A stretch of 64,000 nt of DNA from Sphingomonas sp. Leaf33 (GTDB lineage: Bacteria > Pseudomonadota > Alphaproteobacteria > Sphingomonadales > Sphingomonadaceae), in assembly GCF_001421785.1 (NCBI RefSeq), contig NZ_LMLB01000001.1, positions 446,768 through 510,767 of the forward strand, given 5' to 3'. Position 1 is the first letter of the stretch, and each line of letters starts with the position of its first letter. The notes below the pieces were generated by a model that had not been told where the DNA came from, searched no databases, and worked only from the letters and a program-made list of their open reading frames with translations. Positions 9,399-18,327 of this stretch are shown here, piece by piece. The position numbers and the translations under genes are program-made.

Positions 9399-10298
9399 AT
9401 GATCGACCACGCCCCATCCCCCGCGATGCTCGCCAAGGCGGAAACGCTGACCGAGGCGCTGCCGTACCTGCAACGCTACACCGGCAAGACCTTCGTCGTG
9501 AAATACGGCGGCCATGCGATGGGCGACCCCGAACTCGCGCGCGATTTCGCCGAGGACGTGACGCTCCTCAAGATGGTCGGGATCAATGTCGTCGTCGTCC
9601 ATGGCGGCGGGCCGCAGATCGGCGCGATGCTGAAGCGGCTGGGCGTCGAATCACGCTTCCACGACGGCCTGCGCATCACCGACAAGCCGACCGCAGAGAT
9701 CGCCGAGATGGTTCTGGCCGGCTCGATCAACAAGGAAATCGTCGCCTGGATCGCGCAGGCCGGCGGCCGTGCGGTCGGCATTTCGGGCAAGGATGCGAAC
9801 CTGGTCGTCGCAAGCAAGGTGACCGGGCGCGAGGCCGATCCGTTGCAGGGCATCGAACGCCACGTCGACCTGGGCTTCGTCGGCGAACCGACGCGGGTCG
9901 ACCCGACCATCCTGACCAGCCTGAATGCCCAAGGGTTCATCCCCGTGGTCGCACCGGTGGCGCTCGGCGCCGACGGGCATACCTACAATGTGAACGCCGA
10001 TACGATGGCGGGCGCGATCGCCGCCGAATTGCGTGCCGCGCGCTTCTTCCTGCTGACGGACGTGCCGGGCGTTCTCGACAAGGACAAGCAGTTGCTGACC
10101 GACCTCGATCCTGCCGCCATCGCCGGCCTGCGCGCGGACGGCACGATCACCGGCGGCATGATCCCCAAGCTGGAGACCTGCGTCGCCGCGGTCGAGGGCG
10201 GGGTGGACGCCGCCGTCATCCTCGACGGGCGCATCCCGCACGGGATGCTGCTGGAGATCTTCACCGAACGGGGTGCCGGGACCTTGGTCCGGCGCTGA
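9399..10298 (+). CDS. argB: Acetylglutamate kinase
   Basis: Phosphorylates N-acetyl-L-glutamate in the second step of arginine biosynthesis (cytosol). It has 299 residues, including the KYGGHAM phosphate-binding loop near 33-39, [18 protein letters not shown] near 66-83, the N-acetylglutamate-binding segment [13 protein letters not shown], and the C-terminal [10 protein letters not shown] lysine motif. The N-terminal helix of about 20 residues ([13 protein letters not shown]) is typical of the arginine-sensitive hexameric form, so feedback inhibition by arginine is likely. The start at 9399 is supported by AAGGGG upstream. A YggT gene follows 44 bases downstream. Confidence 0.97.
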   Translation: MIDHAPSPAMLAKAETLTEALPYLQRYTGKTFVVKYGGHAMGDPELARDFAEDVTLLKMVGINVVVVHGGGPQIGAMLKRLGVESRFHDGLRITDKPTAEIAEMVLAGSINKEIVAWIAQAGGRAVGISGKDANLVVASKVTGREADPLQGIERHVDLGFVGEPTRVDPTILTSLNAQGFIPVVAPVALGADGHTYNVNADTMAGAIAAELRAARFFLLTDVPGVLDKDKQLLTDLDPAAIAGLRADGTITGGMIPKLETCVAAVEGGVDAAVILDGRIPHGMLLEIFTERGAGTLVRR

Positions 10299-10342
10299 TC
10301 GGTGCTATATTGGGTTAAGACAGACACGGGAATGACCACGGC

Positions 10343-10639
10343 GTGACGACGATCCTCGAAATTCTCCAGATCCTGCTCAACCTCGTGTGGTGGATCATCA
10401 TCGTCCAGGCGATCCTGTCCTGGCTCATCGCGTTCAACGTCATCAACACGTCGAACGACCTGGTCCGCAACGTGTGGAACGCGCTGGGCGTGATGACCGA
10501 GCCGCTGTACCGCCCGATCCGCCGCGTCCTGCCCGACTTCGGCGCGCTCGATCTGTCGCCGGTGGTGGTCCTCATCATCCTGGCGATCCTCGACGTCATC
10601 ATCCGCAATCAGCTGATCGCTGCCTACACCGGTACTTGA
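10343..10639 (+). CDS. YggT family membrane protein
   Basis: A 98-residue inner-membrane protein with two hydrophobic hairpins (about 5-32 and 70-92) and the family signature EPLYRPIRRVLPDFGALDLSP in the loop at about 53-73. YggT proteins are linked to osmotic or ion homeostasis and to cell division and envelope placement, without a defined mechanism. Translation starts at GTG 10343; an ATG at 10332 is out of frame. It follows argB and is followed by a large inverted repeat, so it probably ends an argB transcript. Confidence 0.9.
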   Translation: MTTILEILQILLNLVWWIIIVQAILSWLIAFNVINTSNDLVRNVWNALGVMTEPLYRPIRRVLPDFGALDLSPVVVLIILAILDVIIRNQLIAAYTGT

Positions 10640-10692
10640 GCGATTTCGTCCTGGCGGTGGGGATGGAGCGCGTAGCCTTTCCCGCACCTTCA

Positions 10693-10791
10693 ACCGTCAT
10701 CCCCGCGAAGGCGGGGATACATTCTGGCTAACCGGCGTGAGACTCATCGGCTTCAGCGACTATTGATCCCCGCCTTCGCGGGGATGACGGT
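10693..10791. repeat. 26-bp perfect inverted repeat (intergenic palindromic element)
   Basis: The left arm 10693-10718 and right arm 10766-10791 are exact reverse complements over 26 bases (core atccccgcgaaggcgggga), separated by 47 bases. Each arm also contains its own small palindrome ccccgcgaaggcgggg. It lies in the gap between yggT and folD. A shorter related half is at 28189-28217. No ORF is supported here. Confidence 0.9.
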
Positions 10792-10860
10792 CATAAGTAG
10801 CGTTGGAAACGACGACGAACGGGTGGCGGCTTGCGACGAGCCCCTCTATGACGCCGCCGC

Positions 10861-11736
10861 ATGACGGCACGGATCATCGATGGAAAGGCGGCCGCGGCCG
10901 CGCTCAGGGCTCGGGTGGGTGACGCGGCGGCGACGTTCGAGGCGGCGAGCGGGCGGAAGGCCGGCCTCGCGGTCGTGCTGGTCGGCGAAGACCCCGCCTC
11001 CGCAGTCTATGTCCGCTCCAAGGGCAAGGCGACCATCGCTGCCGGCATGGCGAGTTTCGAGCACCGTCTGGACGCCGATGTGACGGAGGCCGATCTGCTC
11101 GCGCTGGTCGACCGGCTCAACGCCGATCCGGCGGTCGACGGCATCCTGGTCCAATTGCCGCTGCCCAAGCACATCCGCGAAAGTGTGGTTATCGAGCGCG
11201 TCGTGCCGGAGAAGGACGTCGACGGCTTCCATCCGGTCAATGCGGGCAAGCTGGCAACGGGCCTTGAAGGCTTCGTCCCCTGCACTCCGCTTGGCTGCCT
11301 GATGCTGTTGAAGAACGAACTCGGCGATCTTGCGGCAAAGGACGCCATCGTCATCGGCCGATCGAACATCGTCGGCAAGCCGATGGCCGCGCTGCTGACG
11401 CGCGCCAGCGCGACCGTCACCATCGCGCATTCGCGCACCAAGGACCTCGCCGGTCACGTCGGCCGCGCCGATATCGTTGTCGCCGCGGTCGGCATCCCGT
11501 ACTTCGTGAAGGGCGCGTGGCTGAAGCCCGGCGCGGTCGTCATCGATGTCGGTATCAACCGGACCGAGAGCGGGCTGGTCGGCGATGTCGATTTCGATTC
11601 GGCCGCCGGCATCGCATCCGCGATCACCCCGGTGCCGGGTGGCGTGGGCCCGATGACGATCGCCGTCTTGCTGCGCAACACGCTGGTCGCCGCCTGTCGC
11701 AACGCCGGAATGTCGTTCGACGAGAGCAGCCTGTGA
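10861..11736 (+). CDS. folD: Bifunctional methylenetetrahydrofolate dehydrogenase/cyclohydrolase
   Basis: Interconverts 5,10-methylene-, methenyl- and 10-formyl-tetrahydrofolate in one-carbon metabolism (cytosol, NADP-linked). It has 291 residues with the catalytic YVRSKGKAT region (Tyr then Lys, near 50-59), [12 protein letters not shown], the [13 protein letters not shown] nucleotide-binding loop near 161-173, and the C-terminal [19 protein letters not shown] signature. The start [12 protein letters not shown] is typical. The stop overlaps the GTG of the next gene (GTGA), making folD the head of a folD-hypothetical-marC operon. Confidence 0.97.
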   Translation: MTARIIDGKAAAAALRARVGDAAATFEAASGRKAGLAVVLVGEDPASAVYVRSKGKATIAAGMASFEHRLDADVTEADLLALVDRLNADPAVDGILVQLPLPKHIRESVVIERVVPEKDVDGFHPVNAGKLATGLEGFVPCTPLGCLMLLKNELGDLAAKDAIVIGRSNIVGKPMAALLTRASATVTIAHSRTKDLAGHVGRADIVVAAVGIPYFVKGAWLKPGAVVIDVGINRTESGLVGDVDFDSAAGIASAITPVPGGVGPMTIAVLLRNTLVAACRNAGMSFDESSL

Positions 11737-12365
11737 TCCTGGCGCTCGTCGCGTTGCAGGCCAGCGCGCTCGATGCGGAGCGTGCCTTTGCCGCACGCGC
11801 CGCGAAGGGCGAGCAATGGGCCGCGTTCCGCGACACCGCGGCGGAGGACGCGATGATGTTCGCGCCGCGGCCGATCGTCGCGCGGCGCTTCCTGGCCGAC
11901 AAGCCAGAGCCGAAACACCCGATCCAGTGGTTTCCGCGCGCCAGCTTCGTGTCCTGCGACGGCGCGACCGCGGTCAATACCGGCCCGTGGATGGTCCCTG
12001 CGGAAAAGGCGGCGGGCTATTTCACCACGATCTGGCGTCGCCAGCCGGACGGCACGTGGAAATGGCTGTACGACGGCGGGGCCGAAACCGGGCGGATCGA
12101 ACCCGCCGGTGATGCGCCCAGGCAGCGCAAGGCATCCTGCCGTGGCCGGGCGCGCGACGTGATGGGCGCGCCTCGGGAAGGGATCGAGCAGCAGTCCTCC
12201 GGTCGCTCGGCCGATTCGACCCTGCAGTGGCGCTGGACCTACACGCCCGAGGGCGCGCGTGCGCTCGACGTCCATCTGTGGAACGGGCGGCGGATGGAGC
12301 GTGTGATCGCGAACCGTATTCCCGCCCCGGACCCCGCCCCCGCCGCGCCTGGAGCGAAGCGATGA
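11733..12365 (+). CDS. Hypothetical exported protein, possibly NTF2/DUF4440-like
   Basis: A 210-residue protein starting with GTG that overlaps the folD stop by 4 bases and overlaps marC by 4 bases at its own end. The first 15 residues ([15 protein letters not shown]) look like a short signal peptide. The region at 15-120, with [25 protein letters not shown] and a late [10 protein letters not shown] strand, resembles the NTF2-like fold of DUF4440 proteins, which often bind small molecules. The Pro/Ala tail is low complexity. Function unknown. The tight overlaps with folD and marC indicate cotranscription rather than a shared pathway. Confidence 0.72.
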   Translation: MILALVALQASALDAERAFAARAAKGEQWAAFRDTAAEDAMMFAPRPIVARRFLADKPEPKHPIQWFPRASFVSCDGATAVNTGPWMVPAEKAAGYFTTIWRRQPDGTWKWLYDGGAETGRIEPAGDAPRQRKASCRGRARDVMGAPREGIEQQSSGRSADSTLQWRWTYTPEGARALDVHLWNGRRMERVIANRIPAPDPAPAAPGAKR

Positions 12366-12985
12366 TCGAACTATACATCTCCGCCTTCATCACCTTCTTC
12401 GTGGTGATCGACCCGCCGGGCTGCGCGCCGATCTATGCCGGCCTCACCAGCGGCGGCGGGCGGGCGCACGTCCGCGCGATGGCGACGCGTGCGGTGCTGG
12501 TCGCGACCGCGATCCTGCTGGTCTTCGCATTGTTCGGCCGCAACATCCTGGGCGCGCTCGGCATCGGGCTGGACGCGTTCCGCATTGCCGGCGGCATCCT
12601 GCTGTTCGTGATCGCGATGGACATGGTGTTCGAACGCCGCACCGCGCGCCGGGAGGAGCGGGCCGAAAAGATCAAGGAAACACCCGAGATCGAGGATGTC
12701 TCGATCTTCCCGATGGCGATGCCGATGATCGCGGGGCCGGGCTCGATCGCCTCGGCCATGCTGCTGACCGCGCAACACCCGAGCTGGGCGGAAACCGCGG
12801 TCGTGCTGGCGGCGATGCTGACGATCCTGGCGCTCACGCTGCTGGCGTTGCTGGCGGCCGGACCGATCATGCGTGTGCTCGGCGCCAAGATCGAGGCGGT
12901 CATCACCCGTCTGCTCGGCGTGCTCCTGTCCGCGCTCGCCGCGCAGTTCGTCATCGACGGGGTGAAGGCCAGCTTCGCGGGTTGA
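12362..12985 (+). CDS. MarC family integral membrane protein (UPF0056)
   Basis: A 207-residue inner-membrane protein with about six helices. Family signatures are visible: FFVVIDPPGCAPIYAGLT near 13-30 and MAMPMIAGPGSIASAM near 119-134, the two internal repeats with conserved Asp-Pro or Gly-Pro. MarC proteins have no proven transport substrate despite the historical link to multiple antibiotic resistance. The ATG overlaps the previous stop (ATGA) and the gene closes the folD operon; topA follows after 63 bases. Confidence 0.92.
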   Translation: MIELYISAFITFFVVIDPPGCAPIYAGLTSGGGRAHVRAMATRAVLVATAILLVFALFGRNILGALGIGLDAFRIAGGILLFVIAMDMVFERRTARREERAEKIKETPEIEDVSIFPMAMPMIAGPGSIASAMLLTAQHPSWAETAVVLAAMLTILALTLLALLAAGPIMRVLGAKIEAVITRLLGVLLSALAAQFVIDGVKASFAG

Positions 12986-13048
12986 CGCTACGACGAAACA
13001 CCCGCCACCCTCGCGCGTACACGTGAAGTCTCCTAGCTCAAGGCCACC

Positions 13049-15676
13049 ATGCAGCTCGTCATCGTCGAATCCCCGGCCAAGGCCAAAACCATCGAGAAGT
13101 ACCTGGGCAAGGACTATCATGTCCTCGCGTCCTACGGGCACGTCCGCGACCTGCCGGCGAAGGACGGGTCGGTAAACCCCGACGCCGACTTCGCGATGGA
13201 ATGGGAAACCTACGCCGACAAGTCGCGCCAGCTCAAAGCGATCACCGACGAGGCGAAAAAGGCCGATCGCCTGATCCTCGCGACCGATCCTGATCGCGAG
13301 GGCGAGGCGATCAGCTGGCATGTCCAGGAAGTGCTGCGCAACCGCAAGGCGCTGCCCAAGGAAGTCGAGCGCGTCACGTTCAACGCGATCACCAAGCCCG
13401 CGATCCTGGCGGCGATGAAGGCTCCGCGCGAGCTCGATACCGACCTGATCGACGCGTATCGCGCGCGCCGTGCGCTCGATTATCTCGTGGGCTTCACCCT
13501 GTCGCCGGTGCTGTGGCGCAAGCTGCCCGGCGCCAAGTCGGCCGGACGCGTGCAGTCGGTCGCGCTGCGGCTGGTGGTCCAGCGCGAGCGCGAGATCGAG
13601 GTGTTCAAGCCCCAGGAATACTGGTCGGTCGAAGCGACGTTCGAACAGGACGGCACGCCGTTCGTCGCACGTCTGACGGCGTGGGAGGGCAAGAAGCTCG
13701 ACCGCCTGTCGATCGGCGACGAAGGCACCGCAACCCGCGCCAAGGCGGCGGTCGAGGCCGGCCGCTTCTCGGTCGCCCGCGTCGAGACCAAGCCCGCGAC
13801 CCGCAACCCGCCCCCGCCGTTCACCACCTCGACGTTGCAGCAGGAGGCGGCGCGCAAGCTCGGTTTCTCGGCCAGTCACACGATGCGGATCGCGCAGGCG
13901 CTGTATGAGGACGGCGCGATAACCTACATGCGGACCGACGGCGTCCAGATGGACGGGTCGGCGATCGATGCGGCGCGGAAAGCCGTGATCGAGCGCTACG
14001 ACGGCGGCTATGTGCCGGAAAAGCCGCGGCAATATCAGACCAAGGCGAAGAACGCGCAGGAGGCGCACGAGGCGATCCGGCCGACCGATTTTTCGAAGGA
14101 TCGGGCAGGTTCGGGCGATCACGGCCGCCTGTACGAGCTGATCTGGAAGCGGGCGCTCGCCAGCCAGATGGCGGCGGCGCGGATGGAGCGGACCTCGATC
14201 GAGCTGGAGGACGGCACCAGCAAATGCGTGCTGCGCGCGACCGGCCAGGTCGTGCTCTTCCCCGGCTACCTCGCGCTCTATGAAGAGGGTCGAGACGATC
14301 GCGTCGCTGTTGGCGGCTCTGGCCAACAGGCCGACGCCGCGGACGACGAGGACAGCCGCCGCCTGCCGCACCTGAAGTCGGGCGATGCGCCGGCAAAGAC
14401 CGGCGTGAAGAGCGAACAGCATTTCACCCAGCCGCCGCCGCGCTTCTCCGACGCGTCGCTCATCAAGCGGCTCGAGGAACTCGGTATCGGCCGCCCGTCG
14501 ACCTATGCCTCGATCATCGACGTGCTGAAGGACCGCGGCTACGTCCGGCTGGAGAAGAACCGCTTCTACGCCGAGGAAACCGGGCGCCTGCTGACCGCCT
14601 TCCTGGAGCGTTTCTTCGAGAAATACGTCAGCTACGACTTCACCGCGGGGCTGGAGGAAGAGCTGGACGACGTGTCGGGTGGCCGCGCCGAATGGCAGGC
14701 GGTGCTCGAGGCGTTCTGGCGCGACTTCAAGCCGCGAACGGACGAGGTCAAGGAACGCCAGCCGAGCGAAGTCACCGCCGCGCTCGACGAATTCCTGAGC
14801 GATTACCTGTTCCCGCCCAAGGACGACGGCAGCGACCCGCGCGCGTGCCCGAATTGCGGCGACGGGCGTCTGTCGCTGCGTGGCGGCCGGTTCGGTGCGT
14901 TCGTTGCGTGTTCGAACTATCCCGACTGCAAATTCACCCGTCGCTTCGGCCAGGCGGGCGGCGCGGACGGTGGCGATAGCGGCCCCGAGACGCTCGGTAC
15001 CGATCCCGAAACCAATCTGCCGGTCGAGCGCAAGTCGGGGCGGTTCGGCCCGTACATCCAGCTCGGCGAGGGCAAAGAGGCAAAGCGCGCGTCGATCCCG
15101 AAGGATATCGGCGAGCTCGATCTCGACTGGGCGCTGAAGCTGCTGAGCCTGCCCAGGACGATTGGCGATCATCCGGAAACCGGCGCGCCGATCACTGCGT
15201 CGATCGGACGCTACGGTCCGTATCTGGCGCATAGCGGGAAGTACGCGCGGCTTCAGTCGACGGCGGATGTGTTCGAGACGGGCATGAACGCGGCCGTCGT
15301 CAAGCTGGCTGAGGCGGCGGCGGGCGGCGGGCGTCCGGCACGCGGCGCGGCGCGCGAGCCGCTGAAGGTTCTCGGCAAGCATCCGCGCACCGAAGCCGAA
15401 ATCAAGCTGATGGAGGGCCGCTACGGCGCCTATGTCACCGATGGCGAGACGAATGCGACGCTGCCCAAGACGGTTCAGCCCGACGAACTGACGCTGGAGG
15501 AAGCCGCGCAGCTGATCGACGCGCGTGCAGCGGCGGCACCGGCAAGCAAGGGCAAGAAGAAGGCTGCGCCGAAGAAGGCAGCGGCGGGGGCCAAGAAGCC
15601 CGCGGCTGCCAAGAAGCCCGCGGCTGCCAAGAAGCCCGCGGCGAAGAAGGCGCCGGCGAAGAAGAAGGCCGAGTAA
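13049..15676 (+). CDS. topA: DNA topoisomerase I (type IA)
   Basis: Relaxes negative supercoils by cutting one DNA strand through a tyrosyl link. It has 875 residues: the TOPRIM domain at the N-terminus (VIVESPAKAKTIEKYLG; acidic ATDPDREGEAISWH near 70-83), the catalytic core with Tyr293 in ITYMRTDG, a four-cysteine zinc ribbon beginning at Cys600 (CPNCG..CSNYPDC), then two or three degenerate topoisomerase C-terminal repeats that lack cysteines (GRFGPYI, GRYGPYL, GRYGAYV). The last about 50 residues are a Lys/Ala/Pro tail encoded by an 18-bp tandem repeat, typical of alphaproteobacterial TopA and probably DNA-binding. Confidence 0.97.
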   Translation: MQLVIVESPAKAKTIEKYLGKDYHVLASYGHVRDLPAKDGSVNPDADFAMEWETYADKSRQLKAITDEAKKADRLILATDPDREGEAISWHVQEVLRNRKALPKEVERVTFNAITKPAILAAMKAPRELDTDLIDAYRARRALDYLVGFTLSPVLWRKLPGAKSAGRVQSVALRLVVQREREIEVFKPQEYWSVEATFEQDGTPFVARLTAWEGKKLDRLSIGDEGTATRAKAAVEAGRFSVARVETKPATRNPPPPFTTSTLQQEAARKLGFSASHTMRIAQALYEDGAITYMRTDGVQMDGSAIDAARKAVIERYDGGYVPEKPRQYQTKAKNAQEAHEAIRPTDFSKDRAGSGDHGRLYELIWKRALASQMAAARMERTSIELEDGTSKCVLRATGQVVLFPGYLALYEEGRDDRVAVGGSGQQADAADDEDSRRLPHLKSGDAPAKTGVKSEQHFTQPPPRFSDASLIKRLEELGIGRPSTYASIIDVLKDRGYVRLEKNRFYAEETGRLLTAFLERFFEKYVSYDFTAGLEEELDDVSGGRAEWQAVLEAFWRDFKPRTDEVKERQPSEVTAALDEFLSDYLFPPKDDGSDPRACPNCGDGRLSLRGGRFGAFVACSNYPDCKFTRRFGQAGGADGGDSGPETLGTDPETNLPVERKSGRFGPYIQLGEGKEAKRASIPKDIGELDLDWALKLLSLPRTIGDHPETGAPITASIGRYGPYLAHSGKYARLQSTADVFETGMNAAVVKLAEAAAGGGRPARGAAREPLKVLGKHPRTEAEIKLMEGRYGAYVTDGETNATLPKTVQPDELTLEEAAQLIDARAAAAPASKGKKKAAPKKAAAGAKKPAAAKKPAAAKKPAAKKAPAKKKAE
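15590..15643 (+). repeat. 18-bp tandem repeat in topA tail
   Basis: Three consecutive copies of an 18-base unit (gccaagaagcccgcggct) encode AKKPAA repeats in the Lys/Ala/Pro-rich C-terminal tail of TopA. The first two copies are identical; the third differs near its end. Copy number may vary between strains. Confidence 0.9.
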
Positions 15677-15807
15677 TCCTCCCCGGCACGGGGAGGGGGA
15701 CCAGCCAAAGGCTGATGGAGGGGCGTGCCCCGAGCGGATCGTTGCGTGGAGGTTCCCCTCCGTCAGCGCTGCCGCGCTGCCACCTCCCCGTGAACGGGGA
15801 GGATCGG
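15676..15807. repeat. Dispersed palindromic repeat, CCTCCCCGGCACGGGGAGG type
   Basis: A left hairpin (cctccccggcacggggagg) followed by accagccaaaggctgatggagggg, and a right hairpin (cctccccgtgaacggggagg), with inverted cctcc..ggagg arms in between. The first part reappears almost unchanged at 63919-64000, and a short 23-bp palindrome of the same type lies in divK at 53050. It fills the gap between the convergent topA and Sel1-like genes. Confidence 0.82.
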
Positions 15808-15808
15808 G

Positions 15809-16105
15809 TCAAGCCGCCGCCCGCGCCCCGACCTGCAACCACGCGCGGGCCGCCTTCTGCGCCGCGATGATGTCCCGCGCGCTCATCTCGTCGGCGATTT
15901 CCGCGCGGCATTCCTGCGCGCGGGTGTTGCCGGCGATCGAGGCCAGATTGAACCATTTGTGCGCTTCGATCAGGTCGATATCGACGCCCTGCGCGCCGGT
16001 GGAATACGCGATGCCCAGATCGAAATAGGCCTTCACATTGCCGCGCGCGGCGTCGCGCAGGCGGCTTTCGATCAGGAAGGCGGCAGTCTTTTCGCTGATG
16101 GCCAT
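15809..16105 (-). CDS. Sel1-like repeat protein (98 aa)
   Basis: A small 98-residue protein with one recognisable Sel1/TPR-like helical pair: AYFDLGIAYSTGAQGVDIDLIEAHKWFNLASIAGNTRAQ, covering about 24-62. It has no signal peptide and is probably cytosolic. Sel1 repeats mediate protein contacts; the partner is unknown. The start at 16105 (MAISEKTAAF) follows an AAAGGGG; a longer in-frame ATG at 16147 is less likely. Divergent from nothing obvious: panC, on the same strand, lies upstream, 65 bases away. Confidence 0.82.
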   Translation of the reverse strand: MAISEKTAAFLIESRLRDAARGNVKAYFDLGIAYSTGAQGVDIDLIEAHKWFNLASIAGNTRAQECRAEIADEMSARDIIAAQKAARAWLQVGARAAA

Positions 16106-16170
16106 TGTCCGAACCCCTTTTTCATCAGGGTCAGGTTTGACGACCAAGTGTAAGGGAATGGTTAACGCGA

Positions 16171-17013
16171 TTAACCTTCTTCGTTCACTGCGATATTGTC
16201 GATCAGCCGGGTGCCCGCGATCCGTGCCGCGGCGAGCAGCCGGCGGGGGCGACCCGGTGCCGGTTTGCCCAGGGTTTCGGCATCGACCAGCTCGACATAA
16301 TCGACCGTGAAGCCCGCCGCGGTCAGCGTATCGCGCGCCGTCGCCAGCGCGTCATCGGGCTTGCCATTCTTTGCGATCGTCGTCGCGGCGACACCCAGCG
16401 CGCGCGGCAGGGCAATGGCCTTCGCGCGGTCTTCGGCGACCAGGTATATGTTGCGTGAGGAGAGGGCGAGGCCGTCGTCGTCGCGCTGCGTCGGCACGCC
16501 ACGGATGTCGATGCCGAAGTCGAGGTCGGCGACCATCCGGCGGATGACGGCGAGCTGCTGGAAATCCTTTTCGCCGAACAGCGCGACGTGCGGCCGGACC
16601 TGGTTGAACAGCTTGGCGACCACGGTCGCGACGCCGTCGAAATGGCCGGGGCGGGCCGCGCCGTCCAGGCCTTCGCTGACGCCCGCGACCGACACGGTGG
16701 TGGCAAAGCCCGCTGGATAGACCTCGTCCACACTTGGCATCCACAGGATGTCGACGCCCGCCTCGGCCAACATCCGTGCGTCGGCCAGGTCCTTGCGCGG
16801 ATAACGCGACAGATCCTCGTTCGCGCCGAACTGCCTCGGGTTGACGAAGATCGACACGACGACGCGCCGCGCGGCCAGCTTGGCCTCGGCGACCAGCGCC
16901 ATGTGCCCGGCGTGCAGCGCGCCCATCGTCGGCACCAGCGCGATATCCTCGCCCGCGCTCCAGAATACGGACAGGGCCGGGCGAAGCTCGGCAAGGCGAC
17001 GGATGGTTTGCAC
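16171..17013 (-). CDS. panC: Pantothenate synthetase
   Basis: Condenses pantoate and beta-alanine with ATP to form pantothenate, the precursor of coenzyme A (cytosol). It has 280 residues. The ATP-binding TMGALHAGHMALV motif (HxGH) is near 29-41, VVSIFVNPRQFGANEDLSRYP near 54-74, FGEKDFQQLAVIRRM near 146-160 and LALSSRNIYL near 182-191. The GTG at 17013 (reading VQTIRRLAEL) matches the usual N-terminus MQTIRT.. better than the longer in-frame ATG at 17064. Divergent from mipZ with a gap of about 60 bases. panB and panD are not in the window. Confidence 0.95.
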   Translation of the reverse strand: MQTIRRLAELRPALSVFWSAGEDIALVPTMGALHAGHMALVAEAKLAARRVVVSIFVNPRQFGANEDLSRYPRKDLADARMLAEAGVDILWMPSVDEVYPAGFATTVSVAGVSEGLDGAARPGHFDGVATVVAKLFNQVRPHVALFGEKDFQQLAVIRRMVADLDFGIDIRGVPTQRDDDGLALSSRNIYLVAEDRAKAIALPRALGVAATTIAKNGKPDDALATARDTLTAAGFTVDYVELVDAETLGKPAPGRPRRLLAAARIAGTRLIDNIAVNEEG

Positions 17014-17075
17014 GCAGACAGGCCCTTCGGTAAAGCGAGCCAGGGCTCTTACGGTTCGTACCACGACCGATCAAC

Positions 17076-17897
17076 ATGGGGATTGTCGCCACCTTGGCCG
17101 ACGCAAACAACCTGCACGTCATCGTCTTCGCCAATGAAAAGGGCGGTACCGGCAAGTCGACGACCGCCGTTCACGTCGCGATCGCGCTTGCCGCGCGCGG
17201 CGCACGGGTGGCGGCGTTCGACCTCGATCATCGTCAGCGCACGATGGGACGCTATCTCGACAATCGTGCCGCGACGCAGAAGCGGACGGGGCGCGAGCTC
17301 GTGACGCCGGTCCATGCGACGCATGACGGGACCAGCGACGACCTGTTCGCCGAGACGCTCGATCGCCTGAGCGCGAACGCCGATTTCCTGGTCATCGACA
17401 CCCCCGGCCGCGACGACAAGTTCGCGCGCATCGCGGCGACCAACGCCGACACGCTTGTCACGCCGATGAACGACAGCTTCGTCGATTTCGACCTGATCGG
17501 CCATGTCGATCCGGATACGTTCAAGGTGACGCGGCCCAGCTTCTATTCCGAGCTGATCTGGGATGCGCGCAAGACGCGGGCGCGCGCCGATGGCGCGACG
17601 ATCGACTGGGTCGTCCTGCGCAACCGCCTGCAGCATATCGAGGCGCGCAACATGCGCCGCGTGTCGGAAGCGATCGACCAATTGTCGAAGCGCGTCGGTT
17701 TCCGCGTCATTCCGGGCCTGTCGGAACGCGTTATCTACCGCGAGCTGTTCCCGTCGGGCCTGACCATGCTCGATTCGAAGGAATTCGGCAGCATGGGCCT
17801 CAGCCACGTTGCCGCGCGGCAGGAACTGCGCGAGATGATGTCGGGCCTGGCCCTCCCGGACGCCGGCGTGCCGCTGCTCCAGGGGGCGGCGGCCTGA
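17076..17897 (+). CDS. mipZ: MipZ-like ParA-family cell division ATPase
   Basis: Alphaproteobacterial division-site regulator: MipZ dimers form a gradient from the poles and inhibit FtsZ assembly, so that the ring forms at midcell. The 273-residue protein has the deviant Walker A loop NEKGGTGKSTT at 20-30, the switch DLDHRQRTMGRYLDNR near 51-66 and Walker B-like FLVIDTPGRDD near 104-114, all typical of MipZ rather than plasmid ParA. No parB gene is adjacent. Its last base is shared with the ATG of the membrane DnaJ gene (TGATG), suggesting coupled translation. Confidence 0.93.
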   Translation: MGIVATLADANNLHVIVFANEKGGTGKSTTAVHVAIALAARGARVAAFDLDHRQRTMGRYLDNRAATQKRTGRELVTPVHATHDGTSDDLFAETLDRLSANADFLVIDTPGRDDKFARIAATNADTLVTPMNDSFVDFDLIGHVDPDTFKVTRPSFYSELIWDARKTRARADGATIDWVVLRNRLQHIEARNMRRVSEAIDQLSKRVGFRVIPGLSERVIYRELFPSGLTMLDSKEFGSMGLSHVAARQELREMMSGLALPDAGVPLLQGAAA

Positions 17898-18154
17898 TGG
17901 CAAAAATTCTCCTTGCCCTCGCGCTGATGGCGTTGGTGTGGTGGGTGCTGAAGCCCAAGGCGAAGACGCGCCTGCCCGAGGTCGATCGCGCCCGCGACAT
18001 CCTGGGGCTGCGCGCCGACGCGAGCGTGGACGATGTCCGCGCCGCGCACCGCCGCCTGCTGGCCGGCGTCCACCCCGACCGCGGCGGATCGGCTGAACTG
18101 ACCCGCCAGATCAACGACGCGCGCGACGTGCTGCTGCGGCGGCTGGGCGCGTAG
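17897..18154 (+). CDS. Membrane-anchored mini DnaJ-domain protein (85 aa)
   Basis: An 85-residue protein made of one N-terminal membrane helix (about 4-19) and a J domain of about 55 residues with the HPD motif at 59-61 (LLAGVHPDRGGS) and helix III/IV remnants. This is the layout of TIM14/Pam18-like proteins: a tethered J domain that stimulates DnaK at the inner face of the membrane. The ATG overlaps the mipZ stop by one base. The DnaK partner is known for J domains in general; its client is not known here. Confidence 0.88.
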   Translation: MAKILLALALMALVWWVLKPKAKTRLPEVDRARDILGLRADASVDDVRAAHRRLLAGVHPDRGGSAELTRQINDARDVLLRRLGA

Positions 18155-18206
18155 CGCTGCAACCATCCGACCGTTCGCGCTTTGAGCGAAACGATCACCC
18201 GACGCC

Positions 18207-18299
18207 GTTCGCCCCGAGCGTGTCGAAGGGCTGCCTTTATTCGGTGTCGCGGTACTGACATCAAAAAAGGACAGGGCTTCGACAAGCTCGGCCCGAACC
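18207..18299. repeat. Dispersed palindromic repeat, GAGCNTGTCGA / TCGACANGCTC type
   Basis: Left arm gttcgccccgagcgtgtcgaagggctg and right arm cagggcttcgacaagctcggcccgaac form a large imperfect inverted repeat with a 40-base loop. The element ends about 28 bases before the ATG of the mutase gene at 18328, so it would be part of that gene's leader or would lie over its promoter. Confidence 0.8.
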
Positions 18300-18327
18300 G
18301 CATTTTTTCCAGATCGCAGGAGACTTC

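Noticed and set aside
12371..15382. 1003-residue open frame antisense to marC and topA
   Set aside because: Mirror-image codon pattern of topA in GC-rich DNA; Arg/Leu/His-rich product without domains, and topA is certain.
17076..17897. ParA of a plasmid partition system
   Set aside because: MipZ-type P-loop and length, no parB or parS cluster next to it.
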